Positions 1-8,746 of a DNA stretch of 49,019 nucleotides are shown here, piece after piece (position 1 is the stretch's first letter; each line of letters starts with the position of its first letter). The translations under genes were made by a program, and so were the position numbers. The DNA is taken from contig CAMJIA010000005.1 in assembly GCA_946405695.1 (NCBI GenBank), positions 1 to 49,019 on the forward strand, given 5' to 3'. This stretch comes from an uncultured Prevotellaceae bacterium (lineage in GTDB: Bacteria; Bacteroidota; Bacteroidia; Bacteroidales; Bacteroidaceae). The notes beneath the pieces were generated by a model. It ran no database searches. It saw only the letters and a program-made list of their open reading frames with translations, and was not told the origin of the DNA.

Positions 1-2
1 AC

Positions 3-1307
3 CTGCTGGCTATGAGTGCCAACTACGCATTCTTTATTCCCGAGGACAACGCTTTTGGTTACTACTATCTCGACCCTGCCTCATTGGCCAAGGTTGACGG
101 TGCAGGCGATCCACGCCCCGAGGTACTCCACTTCTTCTACGCTGATGGTGACCTCAAATGCACGCGTTACTATTTCAACCCGACTACGGGAGAGGTGTAT
201 AGTCCTCAAGCTGAAACTATCGCAAACGTAAAGACGCAGTTCACCGACATCCTGAACTACCACACGGTGGTACTGAAGGGTGGTGAGCGTCTTGGCGACA
301 ACCACTACTATAAGACCAAGCATGGCGGTGAAATATACGTCGACGGCAACAAAGTCGGTTCGCACGTCATGTCGGGTGCCCAGATTGAAAACCCCACCAT
401 CTTCCCAGCGCCAGAGATTAAGACCGTCTATAATGAAAAGAACGGTTCTGCCTATAGAATGAACCGCCTCATTCAGGCTCCACAAGAGAGTGTTTATAAG
501 GTACTGAAAGACAACCCCGGTAAGTTCAGCAAGTTCCTTGATGTTTGCCAAGGTTTCGAGGCTACAGAAGTGCTCGACTGGGCCGGTATCTCCAAAGAAG
601 AGAACAAGGTAACCAAGAAGACAGAGCAAGACGCCTTTGCCATCTTGACCAACCAAATAACATACAATGCAACGACGACCGATGGTGAGCCCGTCTATGT
701 CACGGAACAAGCTGCTGTTGACAAAAACATCAGAATGTTCAACACCTATAACTATACACTCTTTGCCCCCGACAACAATGCTATGGACATCGCCTACCAA
801 AGAGGTCTGCCCAAGTGGGAGGACATCAACGACATGTACGAGGCATACATCGCCAAGGTAACCGCAGACCCAGACTACGAAGCTACCGACGCGGACAAGG
901 CCGACATGGCTAAGGCCAAGAAGATGATGACGCAGCTGCGCGACTTTGTACGTTACCACTTCTTTACCACTTCTGTCTATGCAGACAAGACTATCGAAGG
1001 CGGACGCTACCAATCACTCAGCTCTGACGCTACGGGTATTGCTAAAGAAGCTACTATTAGCGGAGGAAGCGATCGTCTGACGGTCACCGACCTCAGCAAT
1101 CACAGCGTAACCATCGATGCCACCAACTCTTCGAAAATGGTCAACAAGATGGCACGCGACTATTGGTTGGGCAAGCGAAATGCTAGCGGTAACATCATTC
1201 CTGCTGATGCAAAGAACGCCACAGCCATCTACACTTCGTCGTTCTGCGCCATCCATCAGATTTCGGAGCCTCTCTACAATTCTAAGTCAGGACGCTTTGA
1301 CCAATAA
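3..1307 (+). CDS. FAS1 (fasciclin) domain surface protein, 5' truncated
   Basis: The reading frame is open to the left edge (codons Leu-Leu-Ala precede the first visible Met at 12), so the true start and any signal peptide lie outside the window. Numbering from that Met, a FAS1 H1-like motif FFIPEDNAF is at 7-15, a second one, YTLFAPDNNA, at about 248-257, and an H2-like CAIHQISEPLY close to the C-terminus. That suggests the second half of one FAS1 domain followed by a complete one with a long insertion. FAS1 domains mediate adhesion or ligand binding; here the partner is presumably a pectic glycan or the adjacent SusCD complex (inference). It lies 33 bases upstream of susC in the same direction and is probably the first or second gene of the operon. 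The family call is fairly secure; the ligand is unknown. Confidence 0.78.
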   Translation: MLAMSANYAFFIPEDNAFGYYYLDPASLAKVDGAGDPRPEVLHFFYADGDLKCTRYYFNPTTGEVYSPQAETIANVKTQFTDILNYHTVVLKGGERLGDNHYYKTKHGGEIYVDGNKVGSHVMSGAQIENPTIFPAPEIKTVYNEKNGSAYRMNRLIQAPQESVYKVLKDNPGKFSKFLDVCQGFEATEVLDWAGISKEENKVTKKTEQDAFAILTNQITYNATTTDGEPVYVTEQAAVDKNIRMFNTYNYTLFAPDNNAMDIAYQRGLPKWEDINDMYEAYIAKVTADPDYEATDADKADMAKAKKMMTQLRDFVRYHFFTTSVYADKTIEGGRYQSLSSDATGIAKEATISGGSDRLTVTDLSNHSVTIDATNSSKMVNKMARDYWLGKRNASGNIIPADAKNATAIYTSSFCAIHQISEPLYNSKSGRFDQ

Positions 1308-1340
1308 TAACATACTACGAACTCTAAAGATCAAGATACA

Positions 1341-4300
1341 ATGAATATCAAGAAAGTCATATTTGCCACTCTGTTTGCTGTAGTCAGCCAACTGGCAATG
1401 GCTCAGGGAGTGCGCGTATCGGGTACCGTAACCGACGACGACGGCCCCATCATGATGGGTAACGTCGTAGAGCGCGATGCCAACAACCGTATCGTATCGG
1501 CCACACAGACTGACTTCAACGGTAACTTCTCGCTGCAAATCAAGAATACCAAGAACAAGCTGGTGTTCTCGTACGTAGGCGACAAGACCCAGGTACTGTC
1601 TATAGGCAACAAAACGGTCTTCAACGTAAAGTTGCAGCCCGAAGGTCATGCCATCCAGGAAGTCGTTGTCAAGGGACGCCGTGGCAACTCCGGTGGTCTG
1701 ATGTTGCAGAAGAAGGAAATCTCCGTTTCGCAGCAGGTCATGAACATGGAGCAGGTTGAAGGTCTGGCCTTCACCTCTGCCGACGAAGCCCTGCAAGGTG
1801 AGATTGCTGGTCTGGACATCGTCTCCAACTCTGGTAACCTCGGTGCAGGTTCGCAGATGCGTCTGCGTGGTGTCACCACGTTGTCAGCCAATGCTAACCC
1901 GCTGATTGTCGTTGACGACAAGATTTTTGATAACCCTGACGAGGACTTCGACTTCGCCAATGCTGACGAGGAGCAGTACTCTTCACTGTTGTCCGTCAAT
2001 GTCGAGGATATTGCTAGCATCACCGTCCTGAAGGATGCCGCCGCAACAGCCATTTGGGGTTCACGCGGTTCCAATGGTGTCATCATGATTACCACCAAGC
2101 GTGGTTCGCGTGGTGTGCCCCGTATCAATTTCTCGTATAAGTTCACCGGAACCTGGCAGCCCGAAAGCTACAAGCTGCTGAATGGTGACGACTATACCAT
2201 GCTGATGAAGGAGGAGTTTTACAACCCCACTCAGCAGGCAGACCGCACCCTGAACATCGCTGAGCTCAACTACGACAAGAGCGGCTATGCAGATTGGGAG
2301 AACTGGAACAATAATACCGACTGGGTAGATGCCGTCAAGCAGTTTGGTGCCATGCACGACATCAGCATGAACGTCACCGGTGGTGGACAGAAGGCTCAGT
2401 TCCGCATTTCTGCCGGTTACAAGCACCAGACAGGTTCTATCATCCAACAGAAATTCCAGCAGTTCACCACCCGTATGGCACTGGACTATAACGTGTCAGA
2501 CCGCATCCGTTTCATCACGAACTTTGCGCTGACCTATACCAACAACTACAAGAACTACGAGGGCAAGATTAACGGTGTCAACCACCAGAGTCTGCTGGCT
2601 ATTGCCCAGCAGCAGGCACCGAATATGAGTATCTATCGTCAGGATGCCAATGGTAACGACACCGATGAATACTTCCTGATGAACACGACAGCGCCTAACC
2701 GTAATGTGACACCTTATGACGGTCCGTACTCCAGCTACGACTTGTCGAATATTTACAACTTAGGCAACCCCGTAGCCATCGGTAATCTGGCATGGATTAA
2801 GGACCAGACCTACCGTCTGACCCCTGACTTCACCATCAAATACGAGATTCTAGGTACCGAGGCAGAGAAGAGTCGTCTGACCTTCAACGGTCGTGTCGAT
2901 TTCGATATTTTTGCTGAGTCGAAGCCAACCTACTGGCCGGCAGCCCTGTCGAATGCCCAATGGACTTCCTCAGAGTATAACCTGACCACCAACTACGAGT
3001 TTAACCGCATGAAGATTGGCGGTCGTGCAGAGTTGGTCTACACACCTTATTTTAAAAATAAGGATTTCTCAGCTACCATGCTGCTGCGCTATGAGATGAG
3101 CACGCAAAACAGCAACAACCAGACGGTCATCATGAACCACCTGCCCAACGACATCACGTCGTCGACAGTCAATGCTGCCCCTGGTACACCCAGCAGTAGT
3201 AATAGCCGTTCGAACTCACAGAACATCCTTTACAATGCACATTTCGGATACAAGGACGGCCGCTACAGCATAGGATTCTCGCTGCGCGCCGACGGTGACT
3301 CGAAGTTCGGTCCTAAGAACAAGTGGGCTTACTTCCCCGGTGTCTCACTGCGTTATAATATCAGTGAGGAGCCATTCATGAAGTGGAGCAATAAGGTGGT
3401 CTCCATGTTAGGTCTGCGTGCCTCCTGGGGTATCGTTGGTAAGGCTCCTGATAAAGACTATCTGTTCTACAACAGCTACAACACCTCAGCAGGTACCTAT
3501 GGTAAGGGAAACAGCAATCTGGCAACTGTCGCCACCCTCAATGGCTTGAAGCTAGACGACCTGCGTTGGGAGAAGACCACCTCGTATAACTTCGGTTTCA
3601 ACCTCGGCCTTCTCAACGACCGTATCGAGATTGACTTCGACTACTATTTCAAAGACACCAGAGACCTGCTAATGGCGAATGTCAATATTCCATCATACAC
3701 AGGTTTCCCAACTGTAGCCTACGCTAACGTGGGGCGCATGACCAACCAGGGATGGGAGTTGAACCTTACCGCCAAGAAATTCATCAAGATAGGCAAATTC
3801 TCTGCTGACTTTGGCTTTAACATCTCACAGAACGAGAACGTGCTGAAGGAGATGGACGAAAGCGTACTGCAGTCTATCAATGGTACCACATGGAACTATG
3901 GCGACCGCGGTTCCTACCCTGTCCGCGTTCAGCTAAACAACCCATTGGGTTCCATCTACGGTTTCCGCTATCAGGGCGTCTATCAGTACAGCTACGACTA
4001 CCTACAGAACTATCAGAAAGAGAACGGTCTGAGCACTGCTGAATATGAGGACTGGATTAACTCGTTCCTCGCCAGCGGCAAGACGGCTCCTATCGCAGTG
4101 GGTTCCGACGGCAAGGTTATCATGGATACCAATACTGGTCAGCCCCAACGCATGAAGTATGCGTACAGCCAGATTACTGAGAACGGTCATCCGGGTTACA
4201 ACTTCCAAGGTGGTGATGCCATCTACGAGGATATCAACCACGATGGTGAAATCAACGCCCTCGATATCGTATACCTCGGCAACTCGCTGCCAAAGGTCAG

Positions 4301-4778
4301 CGGTGGTTTCAACCTCTCACTCAACTATGCCAACTTCTTTGTCAAAGCGCGTTTCAACTACCGTTTCGGCAGCAAGATTGTCAACCTTGCCCGTATGAAT
4401 CTGGAGAATATGTACAGCACCAGCAACCAGAGTACTACCGTCAACTACCGTTGGCGTAAGGACGGTGACGACACACCAATGCCGCGTGCCCTCTACCAGA
4501 CTGGTTACAACTGGCAGAACTCAAGCCGCTACGTGGAAGACGGCAGTTTCGTACGTTTCCAGAACCTGCAGATAGGTTACAGATTCGATACCAAGATGAT
4601 CAAGAAGTGGGGTCTGAACCAGCTTCAGATCTATGCTTCACTGAACAACCTCTACTTGTGGACCAAGTACAGCGGTGTGGATCCTGAAGTCTCTGCCCGC
4701 GGCTATAGCCCTGCTCTCGACACGTCAAAGACTCCACGCTCGAAGCAGTTTACGATGACCTTAAACTTAGGATTCTAA
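1341..4778 (+). CDS. susC: SusC/RagA-family TonB-dependent outer-membrane transporter (first copy)
   Basis: This is an outer-membrane beta-barrel importer of glycan fragments, 1145 aa, normal for SusC. In order it has a signal peptide ending QLAMAQ (about residue 22), a carboxypeptidase-regulatory-like domain (about 24-105), a TonB-box-like segment EVVVKGRR (about 109-116), a plug with RLRGVTTLSANANPLIVVDD and the SusC-typical VLKDAAATAIWGSRGSNGV, then the barrel ending in GF with the terminal Phe expected for outer-membrane insertion. The gap to the next gene, susD, is only four bases. There is no visible Shine-Dalgarno; the leader is A-rich, as usual in this phylum. RG-I oligosaccharide as the cargo is inferred from the neighbouring lyases. 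Confidence 0.95.
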   Translation: MNIKKVIFATLFAVVSQLAMAQGVRVSGTVTDDDGPIMMGNVVERDANNRIVSATQTDFNGNFSLQIKNTKNKLVFSYVGDKTQVLSIGNKTVFNVKLQPEGHAIQEVVVKGRRGNSGGLMLQKKEISVSQQVMNMEQVEGLAFTSADEALQGEIAGLDIVSNSGNLGAGSQMRLRGVTTLSANANPLIVVDDKIFDNPDEDFDFANADEEQYSSLLSVNVEDIASITVLKDAAATAIWGSRGSNGVIMITTKRGSRGVPRINFSYKFTGTWQPESYKLLNGDDYTMLMKEEFYNPTQQADRTLNIAELNYDKSGYADWENWNNNTDWVDAVKQFGAMHDISMNVTGGGQKAQFRISAGYKHQTGSIIQQKFQQFTTRMALDYNVSDRIRFITNFALTYTNNYKNYEGKINGVNHQSLLAIAQQQAPNMSIYRQDANGNDTDEYFLMNTTAPNRNVTPYDGPYSSYDLSNIYNLGNPVAIGNLAWIKDQTYRLTPDFTIKYEILGTEAEKSRLTFNGRVDFDIFAESKPTYWPAALSNAQWTSSEYNLTTNYEFNRMKIGGRAELVYTPYFKNKDFSATMLLRYEMSTQNSNNQTVIMNHLPNDITSSTVNAAPGTPSSSNSRSNSQNILYNAHFGYKDGRYSIGFSLRADGDSKFGPKNKWAYFPGVSLRYNISEEPFMKWSNKVVSMLGLRASWGIVGKAPDKDYLFYNSYNTSAGTYGKGNSNLATVATLNGLKLDDLRWEKTTSYNFGFNLGLLNDRIEIDFDYYFKDTRDLLMANVNIPSYTGFPTVAYANVGRMTNQGWELNLTAKKFIKIGKFSADFGFNISQNENVLKEMDESVLQSINGTTWNYGDRGSYPVRVQLNNPLGSIYGFRYQGVYQYSYDYLQNYQKENGLSTAEYEDWINSFLASGKTAPIAVGSDGKVIMDTNTGQPQRMKYAYSQITENGHPGYNFQGGDAIYEDINHDGEINALDIVYLGNSLPKVSGGFNLSLNYANFFVKARFNYRFGSKIVNLARMNLENMYSTSNQSTTVNYRWRKDGDDTPMPRALYQTGYNWQNSSRYVEDGSFVRFQNLQIGYRFDTKMIKKWGLNQLQIYASLNNLYLWTKYSGVDPEVSARGYSPALDTSKTPRSKQFTMTLNLGF

Positions 4779-4782
4779 AGAT

Positions 4783-6561
4783 ATGAATACGATGAAGAAA
4801 TATATATTAATGTTGTTCGCAGGACTGACACTCGTGTCATGCATGGACACGATTATCCTGCCCGATGACAAGACCGTCGACGAAGACTTCTGGAAGAGCA
4901 AGGAAGACGTCGCCATGATGGTCAACGGAGCATATGCCGCCATGACATCGAATGATGTGTTAGAACGGCTGATTGTCTGGGGTGACTTCCGCACAGACGA
5001 GGTGAACCGTAACAACTCCGTAACGGACATCAGTACACAGACACAGTCACTCGACGAGATTGCAGCCGTAAATATACAGACCACCAATGCGTATGCCACC
5101 TGGTCGGCATTCTACGAAGTCATTAACCGTTGTAATATCGTGCTGACCCGTGCCGGTGAGGTATTGGGAGTAGACCCGAACTACACAGACGGTGACTATC
5201 AGGTAGACCGTTCTCAGATGCTGGCACTTCGTGCCCTCTGCTACTTCTACCTGGTACGCAACTTCCGTGATGTACCCTACTACACCGAGGCATACATGAC
5301 CAGCAGTCAGGAAACTGACATTCCTCAGTCGTCACCGGCCTATATTATTGACCAGTGCATCAGTGATTTGGAAGGATGTGTATCAACCTCCATGTCATCA
5401 CGCAGCTTTAATGACTGGCGTCGTGTAGGATGGTTCACCACAGATGGTATTAACGCCCTATTGGCAGACCTCTATCTGTGGCGTGCCTCAGTCATGCATA
5501 ACGCTGCAGACTACCAGAGTTGCATTGACATCTGCGACCGTATCATCGAGTCAAAGAAAAGCCAGCACGCACGTAAACGCACAGAAACAACAGAGGTAGA
5601 ATATCCGCTGGCAGAAGCTGAAGATATGTACTATGACTTGTTTGTCAAACAGAATGCCGAAGAGAGTATCTTCGAGCTGCAGTGCCGCAGTAATCTGCCA
5701 GTATGCCAGTACTACTGGAAATACAAAAGTGCTACCGGTTCCGCTGGTATGGGATGGTTCAAGGCCACAACACTTTTTGGTGGAACTGCCTCCATTTACA
5801 ACACTGAGACGAGCGTAAGCAACAACAACCTATATAGTGCTACCGACCTGCGCTACTACGCAGCTTGCTACCTCCCTACTTCATCTGAGGACTCTTATGA
5901 CATCCGCAAGATTATCTCCGAAAATCGTGTTATAGACAAGACGGCTACCAAGAAGCGTGAGGAATACGCCTATGGCGGAATGGACCGCAACTATATTATC
6001 TACCGACTGACCGACGTCATGCTGATGAAGGCCGAAGCACTTGTCCAGCTGGCTGCAGACATCCCTGAAGAAGCTACCGACGACGAGAAGACAGCCATTA
6101 ACACCAGCAATGCGAGTGTACTACGCCCGGCATTCAACATGATACAGGCCGTCAACACACGTGCACTATACAGAGAGGACAAGGGTGACTCAATGAAGTG
6201 GGATGCATTCAAAGGATTGTCAAAGTTGGAGTTTGAAAGACTGGTTTTGCAAGAGCGTCTGCGTGAGTTCTGTTTCGAGGGACGTCGCTGGTACGACTTG
6301 CTCCGCTACAACTACCGTCACGTTGAAGGAACCAACTACAATAGCATCCTTGCTGACCAGGGTGCATTGGTCAAAATCTATGATGACATGCTGGAGCTGA
6401 TGACCCGCAAACGTGGTACGGAGGCAAGCGGTGTAAAAGCCAAAATGCAAAATGAGGCCTATCTGTATCTGCCCATACCAAACAGAGACATCCAGATAAG
6501 TCCACAGCTACGCCAAAACCCAGCATATGGTGACTCCAATGAATATGAGAAAAACTACTAA
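4783..6561 (+). CDS. susD: SusD/RagB-family glycan-binding lipoprotein (first copy)
   Basis: This is the outer-membrane lipoprotein partner that caps the SusC channel and binds glycan. The N-terminus has a lipobox LTLVSC followed by acidic residues (MDTIILPDD), fitting the Bacteroidota surface-export pattern. Family hallmarks are RALCYFYLVRNFRDVPYY (about 149-166) in the TPR-like core and RLREFCFEGRRWYDLLRY near the C-terminus. Length 592 aa is typical. Either Met at 4783 or the one at 4792 (MKKY) could be the start; the second gives the usual MKK beginning, and both leave the lipobox intact. It is tightly coupled to the upstream susC. Specificity is inferred from context only. Confidence 0.94.
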   Translation: MNTMKKYILMLFAGLTLVSCMDTIILPDDKTVDEDFWKSKEDVAMMVNGAYAAMTSNDVLERLIVWGDFRTDEVNRNNSVTDISTQTQSLDEIAAVNIQTTNAYATWSAFYEVINRCNIVLTRAGEVLGVDPNYTDGDYQVDRSQMLALRALCYFYLVRNFRDVPYYTEAYMTSSQETDIPQSSPAYIIDQCISDLEGCVSTSMSSRSFNDWRRVGWFTTDGINALLADLYLWRASVMHNAADYQSCIDICDRIIESKKSQHARKRTETTEVEYPLAEAEDMYYDLFVKQNAEESIFELQCRSNLPVCQYYWKYKSATGSAGMGWFKATTLFGGTASIYNTETSVSNNNLYSATDLRYYAACYLPTSSEDSYDIRKIISENRVIDKTATKKREEYAYGGMDRNYIIYRLTDVMLMKAEALVQLAADIPEEATDDEKTAINTSNASVLRPAFNMIQAVNTRALYREDKGDSMKWDAFKGLSKLEFERLVLQERLREFCFEGRRWYDLLRYNYRHVEGTNYNSILADQGALVKIYDDMLELMTRKRGTEASGVKAKMQNEAYLYLPIPNRDIQISPQLRQNPAYGDSNEYEKNY

Positions 6562-6565
6562 TACG

Positions 6566-6572
6566 AAGGAGG
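6566..6572 (+). promoter_or_regulatory. Strong Shine-Dalgarno site AAGGAGG
   Basis: AAGGAGG lies seven bases before the ATG at 6580. It is the only near-perfect anti-16S match I found before a start codon in this window; the other genes begin after A/T-rich leaders. It fixes the start of the FAS1 lipoprotein gene. Confidence 0.75.
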
Positions 6573-6579
6573 ACTAAAC

Positions 6580-8709
6580 ATGAAAAAAAATCTTTTTAAG
6601 AATATGAGCAGAATGGTCATGGCGCTGGCAACCGTTAGCACCATAGCGTTGACAAGCTGTAACCCAGAGCCCGACGAATCAGACCTGTTCACTGCTACCG
6701 GTGAGACTGCTGCAGATTTCATCAAGCGCAAGTCGTACCTGTCTTCGTTCAACGACATATTAGCCAAGGCGGGACTGGATCGCAACCTGTCTGCATATGG
6801 TGTGTACACCTGCTTTGCCCCCAACAACGATGCTGTAGAGGCTTATGTAAAGAAACTGTACAACGATACAGAAGCTAAGACACCTCACAACGGACTAGCT
6901 GAAGAGAGTGTTGAGGCACTAATAGCCAATGACAGCTTGTGTAGGGACATTGCCCTGTATCACTTACTCGCCAGTGAGGCTATGACGACTACTGATATTG
7001 GTATCAGCAGCCGTAATATCAATACCATGCTGCGTATTCCGATTAACAGTGACGGTACAACAGGAAAAATCATGCTGAACAAGTCGGCTACCATTATACA
7101 AGGTGACTCAATAGTCACCAATGGTGTAGTTCACGTCATAGACTCTGTCATTCCCCGTAATACGAGACTGATAGCTGAGGAACTGAACCGCATGAGCCAG
7201 TTTAGTATCTTTGCTGAAGCACTGGAAATTACCGGACTGGCCGACTCGTTGGCCAAGATAAGAAAAGATGTAGAGTATACGATAACGGACTCTAAGGATA
7301 CAGATGGTGCTGAACTGTATCATCCGACTGAGTGCAAGGTGATGTACACACTCTTTGCCGAGCCGAACGAAGTAATGGCAAAGAAAGGCATCAATAATCT
7401 TCAAGACTTGATTCAATATGCCAACAGCATCTATGGTAGCGCATCCGACTGGTACGACTACGTCAGAGAAAAAGGCATTACCATCAGCACTGGGGATGAT
7501 TATACCAACCGTTTCAACGCGCTGAACATGTTCGTAGCCTACCACATCTTATATGCCGGTATGCCAGAGGACGAACTGGTCTACGAACGTAGCAGCAAGT
7601 GGCAGAAAGCACAGACATGGAACTTCTGTAATGGTGGTCAGCCCTTTGACTACTATGAGACCATGCTTCCCAACACCATCCTCAAGATATGGCAGCCTGA
7701 ACCACTACAGGCTAAGAAGACACTGTACATCAACCGCTGTATAGCCATGAATACGCTGACCGACGAGGTAGGAACAATGGGATCAGAAGCTATGCATCCG
7801 CTAATAACAGGTGAAGGACTGAATGTCAAGATTAACCGCACCTCGGACAAGCAGGCCAACATTCCCTGGAACATACAGACCTTTAACGGCTATATCCACA
7901 GCATCCAGGACATGCTTGTCTATACGGAAGATGTACCCAAAAAAGTATTGCATGAGCGTATGCGTTTCGATTCGACTACCTTCCTGGTAGAGTTTATAAA
8001 CAATGGTATCCGTATGTCAAGCAACGCAGAGATGAAAGCATTGAATGGTGGTGGTAGTGGTGCCCGCGTGGCTTTCCCACTAAACTACTTCGACAATGTC
8101 GTCAGCTACACCTCCGAGAACCGTTTCCGCTACAACATCAAGGGTGCCTACAACGCATGGCAGTCGGATACTTTCCAAGGATGGGGTAACGGCTATGACC
8201 TCGCCATCAAATTGCCGCCAATACCAACGGGAACTTACGAGTTCCGTATCTTCTATACGCCAATGTCACACGGTGGCATGATGCAGTTCTATATGGGTAA
8301 TAGCAAGAGCCAGCAGTCGATGATGGCCCTTGACATCCCGCTCGATGTACGTATCCCCAAGGATGACCCCCGCATTGGTTCGACACCGTTCTACGACGAG
8401 GATGATCTGGGTATTGCATCCGATCAGGCACTACGCAACCGTGGCTACATGCGTGGACTATACAGCTACGTAGACCACCCAGAGTACCAAGATGGCAATG
8501 CTACCAACCACAACATGCGCTCCGACGCACGAAACGCTTCGTTCCGTAAGCTCTTCCAGCCACAAATGTACCGCCAGAGTGACGAACACTGGTTCCGCAT
8601 CAAGACCGTCATCACCGGTAATCCTGACCTGAAGTGGCAGTTTGACTACATTGAGTTCATGCCAATGGACTTGCTGAACAGAGACGACGTGGCTGAAGAC
8701 TGGTTCTAA
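6580..8709 (+). CDS. FAS1 (fasciclin) domain lipoprotein, probable surface glycan-binding protein
   Basis: 709 aa. The signal peptide ends in a lipobox IALTSC, with Asn-Pro-Glu-Pro-Asp-Glu following, an acidic surface-export-like signal. FAS1 domain 1 covers about 45-195 (H1-like YTCFAPNNDA near 70, H2-like NGVVHVIDSVIP near 185). A second, divergent FAS1-like region is at about 200-465 (VMYTLFAEPNEV; GYIHSIQDMLVYTE). Residues about 480-709 look like a beta-sandwich (GTYEFRIFYTPMSHGG, WQFDYIEFMP) that could be carbohydrate binding. Position after susD is where surface glycan-binding proteins usually sit in Bacteroidota PULs, so that role is the best inference. The start is fixed by the Shine-Dalgarno site at 6566. 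Confidence 0.85.
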   Translation: MKKNLFKNMSRMVMALATVSTIALTSCNPEPDESDLFTATGETAADFIKRKSYLSSFNDILAKAGLDRNLSAYGVYTCFAPNNDAVEAYVKKLYNDTEAKTPHNGLAEESVEALIANDSLCRDIALYHLLASEAMTTTDIGISSRNINTMLRIPINSDGTTGKIMLNKSATIIQGDSIVTNGVVHVIDSVIPRNTRLIAEELNRMSQFSIFAEALEITGLADSLAKIRKDVEYTITDSKDTDGAELYHPTECKVMYTLFAEPNEVMAKKGINNLQDLIQYANSIYGSASDWYDYVREKGITISTGDDYTNRFNALNMFVAYHILYAGMPEDELVYERSSKWQKAQTWNFCNGGQPFDYYETMLPNTILKIWQPEPLQAKKTLYINRCIAMNTLTDEVGTMGSEAMHPLITGEGLNVKINRTSDKQANIPWNIQTFNGYIHSIQDMLVYTEDVPKKVLHERMRFDSTTFLVEFINNGIRMSSNAEMKALNGGGSGARVAFPLNYFDNVVSYTSENRFRYNIKGAYNAWQSDTFQGWGNGYDLAIKLPPIPTGTYEFRIFYTPMSHGGMMQFYMGNSKSQQSMMALDIPLDVRIPKDDPRIGSTPFYDEDDLGIASDQALRNRGYMRGLYSYVDHPEYQDGNATNHNMRSDARNASFRKLFQPQMYRQSDEHWFRIKTVITGNPDLKWQFDYIEFMPMDLLNRDDVAEDWF

Positions 8710-8715
8710 TCTGAG

Positions 8716-8743
8716 ATTAACGGTTAAAGATTAAAGTTTAAAG
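8716..8743 (+). repeat. Tandem heptamer array (4 x 7 bp) in a leader
   Basis: Four adjacent 7-bp units, ATTAACG, GTTAAAG, ATTAAAG and TTTAAAG, fill most of the 37-bp gap before the FAS1 gene at 8747. The array ends three bases (ATT) before the ATG. The same AG-ATT-ATG-AA junction is found after the array at 13817. Confidence 0.8.
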
Positions 8744-8746
8744 ATT

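Noticed and set aside
81..1013. A 310-codon minus-strand frame opposite the first FAS1 gene
   Set aside because: It is antisense to FAS1 motifs, with no promoter or domain; treated as a shadow.
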